The position numbers and the translations under genes are program-made. A model generated the notes under the pieces. The model did not search any database, was not told the origin of the DNA, and saw only the letters and a program-made list of their open reading frames with translations. A stretch of DNA of 64,000 bases, taken from the NCBI GenBank assembly GCA_036023115.1, contig JAYKKT010000074.1:12601001-12665000 (forward strand), in the 5' to 3' direction. This DNA comes from Brasenia schreberi (Eukaryota; Streptophyta; Magnoliopsida; Nymphaeales; Cabombaceae). The number at the start of each line of letters is the position of its first letter. Within the stretch, counting starts at the first letter, position 1. Shown here one piece after another: positions 61,626-64,000 of the stretch.

Positions 61626-61799
61626 AACTAGTCCGAATAAAGATAGGCATGATACCGAAAGGCAGAATAGTGAAAAAAATGAGAATCGACAGGATACTTC
61701 GAAAGATACCCTAATCGAGTCTTCCTCGCTAAGGAACCGAGGGAACAACAATGACAATTCGAAGAAGGGTAAGGCTAAGGGATCATTTAGGCGAGCGTA

Positions 61800-62411
61800 T
61801 TGGTATTGTGGTGACCAATATTTCTCAAATGAGTGCGAACACAACAAGGAGGACTTTGCTCGCACCACTAAAGTCGTGCAAAGGATGGATAATATAGATA
61901 TTGATCTAAAGGAAGAGATAATGAGGATTGGCACAATGAGATGGTTTAACGCCGTAGATGTGAGATCAATATCATGCAAGCCTTTGGACAAGACTATCAT
62001 GTACATACCGATTATTGTCAATGGCAAGAACAATATAGAAATGGTTGACACAGGTGCAACTGACAACTTTAGATACCTGTAAGAACCTAAATATTTGGGC
62101 CTAAGGATAGTGGGAAGCAATAATAATATGAAGGTTAAGAATTCAGAGTCGAAACCCATCTTGGAAGAGGCAGTTGTTGTTGCGATTCGAGTGGGAGTTG
62201 GCGCACGGTAATCAACTTCACTGTGGCACCGTTGGATGAATATCGGGTGATACTGGGCATGAAATTCTTGAGGGCAAGCCATACAAAGATACGATCAGCA
62301 TCGAATATTGTGGTTTTCATGGATTGCGATCAACCGTGTGTTGTTCGTGCAACGACTTTGGATGATGGTAATATTCAAAAAGTGTCAGCGCTTCAACTAG
62401 AAGAAGGTTAG
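61800..62411 (+). pseudogene. gypsy zinc knuckle and retropepsin
   Basis: A knuckle-like YWYCGDQYFSNECE has lost its His. The protease shows IPIIVNGKNNIEMVDTGATDNF with an intact Asp-Thr-Gly, and after a frameshift VAPLDEYRVILGMKFLR, the usual C-terminal flap region of plant gypsy proteases. Confidence 0.8.
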
Positions 62412-62929
62412 AAGCATGTGGATGCCACATTAAGAGTGACACTGTAGGGTATTGAACATAAGATGCCTCACAGCAGGGTGTCTTCGAAGACGGATGTCAT
62501 AAGACTAAAGGAGTGCAGAGACGTTCTATCTATCGTACATCCAAGGAACCTACCTCATGGGGAAGAGGTAGGCCATTAGTACGAGAAGTCTGGTGGGCAG
62601 GGTGATGGTAAGCTAAGTATAAGTGTTGGTTCCAAGAGACGAGGATGCAAGTTTGTTCATGGCAAAGCTAGACGGAGGATGCAAGGTAAGTTGCATAGGA
62701 GCGAATGACTTAAAGAGCAATTGGATATATAATAGAGGATGATTATACAATACTCCAAGACACTACTAATCGTACCCAACTTTTGCATTGATCAACAGGA
62801 ATAGTATGATTTTGCCAAACCGCTTCATATAAAGGTAGCTGTGCGCATGAAGAAGTGGACGAACTCGAAGTGGTGTGATAGTTTTGTCGTGAGGCAACGC
62901 ACTACGATAGTCTAGAAGGATAACGGTCC

Positions 62930-63131
62930 TCAACCAATCATCTTGAGGGTAGGGGATCGGGTATTCCGACTAGAGCCTGTTCATGACAGATTGCAAACTG
63001 TCTTCCATGCAAGCAAATCTAAGGCTTATCATGCAGACATAAAACTTGCAAGCTATAGCTACTACGGGCATATGCACCCAAGAAGACAACAGGAGTTGCA
63101 GAAGATGAAGGTACAATGGGTTGAGAGGTGA
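62930..63131 (+). pseudogene. gypsy integrase C-terminal/chromo-adjacent segment
   Basis: FRLEPVHDRLQTVFHASKSKAYHAD corresponds to the common YRLELP..LK.HPVFHVS.LKPYHAD block at the end of gypsy polyproteins, here directly downstream of protease because of a large deletion. Confidence 0.7.
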
Positions 63132-63700
63132 ACACTATACCCTCGATAGGCAACTAAATGCTTGACGATCAGGTTCTGCTACTTAATGGCTACATGACAA
63201 AAAGAAATTAATCCCCGTTTGATGACTTTTTTAACGAAGAAAAGGAACTGATCTCTCAGGAAATTCGATATTAGATGACAGATTCATTACTCGGTACTAG
63301 ATGAAACAACTTTATTTTTCTTTTTGAGAGGTTACATATTAAGAACTACCAATCGCCGATGCAATCAGTCACAGTATGGAAATATATGCTTAAAATGTGG
63401 GGATTGTATATATTAGCCATATCTAGTAGTATGAAGAAATCTACTGCAGACACAATAAAACTTATTACCTCATCCTGAATTTTTTGCTTCATTCCTCGTG
63501 AGGCTCATTATTGCATGACCGGGGCATGGCGCACCGATTCAAACCATTTCTCGAATCAGTCAGAGTGTAGAAAGGTGTGCTTATATGGGATTGAATACAG
63601 TAATTAACCAACAATCCGTCGTATACATGTAGTATGAGCAAATCTGCTGCAGACATAATACAACTTATTCCATTACTAGACAAATATTTATTTATTTATA
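63132..63700. other. Intergenic stretch, no gene seen
   Basis: Contains a worn direct repeat: the segment with TTCATTACTCGGTACTAG to CTGCAGACACAATA near 63350-63460 resembles 63540-63665 (CAGTCAGAGTGTAG, CTGCTGCAGACATAATAC). Not assigned. Confidence 0.4.
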
Positions 63701-63702
63701 AT

Positions 63703-63812
63703 TACAAGAGGAGGCCGAAGCCTAATACACACTCATGCATGCACCCTGAGAGTCGAACTCCCCACAAGCAGCATCGCCAGAGTGCTCTGCCATTCAACTA
63801 ACGATGTGAGTG
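63703..63812 (-). mobile_element. tRNA-derived SINE copy, best preserved
   Basis: On the minus strand: ATCGTTAGTTGAATGGCAGA (box A), GGGGAGTTCGACTCTCAGGG (box B), GCATGCATGAGTGTGTATTA, GGCTTCGGCCTCCTCTTG, then an A/T-rich TAAATAAATA end. It resembles a tRNA head with a fixed body. The acceptor stem does not pair, so it is not a tRNA gene. Confidence 0.7.
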
Positions 63813-64000
63813 CAAACAAAATATTTACTTTATTTAATGATCATGCAATATGGAGTCTCATATGGTTTTTAGACTCTTTATTGCTCACGGTTGCTTGTTA
63901 AAAGAATGAAAATCATTCTGCGACCGTGGGTGAGCTTGGCGGAGACGGCCGCCTGGAGAAGAACCATCACCTGGGCAAGGCGCACGGATGCAAACAATGA
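63813..64000. other. Window end, nothing assigned
   Basis: GC rises after 63920 (TGGGTGAGCTTGGCGGAG and GGCCGCCTGGAG). This could be the start of a coding region beyond the window, but no domain is readable. Confidence 0.3.

Larger units (their letters stand above)
60521..63131 (+). mobile_element. Degenerate Ty3-gypsy retrotransposon, pol mostly deleted
   Basis: A primer-site-like TTTTGATATCAAAGC at about 60527 follows GGGGCGTGACA. Gag (about 61125-61625), a worn zinc knuckle (about 61800), retropepsin (61990-62290) and a terminal integrase/chromo-type segment (about 62930-63131) follow in order. RT, RNase H and most of integrase are absent between about 62570 and 62820. Stops and frameshifts throughout. 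No 3' LTR is recognised. Confidence 0.75.

Noticed and set aside
63703..63812. tRNA gene on the minus strand
   Set aside because: Box A and box B are recognisable but no acceptor stem or full cloverleaf forms, and the same body recurs as a dispersed SINE.

Overview
The window is nuclear DNA of a flowering plant. It has spliced plant genes, Ty1-copia and Ty3-gypsy retrotransposons, an RTE-type LINE, Au-like and tRNA-derived SINEs, and long (AT)n, (CT)n and (CA)n microsatellites. Most of it is AT-rich repeat DNA. The exception is a GC-rich phosphate transporter gene. I cannot name the species from sequence alone.

Layout. 1-1345: decayed Ty1-copia fragment. 1346-11590: gene-poor DNA with microsatellites, GGTTC/GAACC-rich dispersed repeats and SINE relics. 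11591-13700: a complete PHT1 high-affinity phosphate transporter (two exons, 537 aa) with a P1BS phosphate-starvation element just upstream. 13700-27340: repeats, including a worn RTE LINE (19.3-20.5 kb), GGTTC repeats around (CT)n(AT)n tracts, and an Au-like SINE with a target-site duplication (TSD). 27798-51287: a type-1 serine/threonine phosphatase (PP1/TOPP) locus. Exon 1 and the 3' coding exons read well, but the middle exon has frameshifts through its metal-binding and catalytic motifs, so this copy is probably a pseudogene. Its introns (about 6.4 kb and, if the last exon is right, about 16 kb) hold a 5S rRNA-like/SINE-tail chimera, TATCGTA-rich repeats, a possible MITE, an RTE LINE, an Au-like SINE and a defective Ty1-copia element. 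54447-55112: a small secreted His/Pro-rich repeat protein with a TATA box and signal peptide, broken by two homopolymer indels that offset each other. 60.5-63.1 kb: a Ty3-gypsy relic lacking most of pol.

Only the phosphate transporter looks like an intact working gene. The most unusual feature is a group of elements sharing one 3' tail. RTE LINE copies, Au-like SINEs and a complete but degenerate 5S rRNA-like sequence all end in the same GC-containing tail followed by TTG-type repeats. This suggests one LINE machinery mobilised several Pol III transcripts, and that the 5S-headed unit may be a 5S-derived SINE. A separate tRNA-derived SINE family has about eight copies here.
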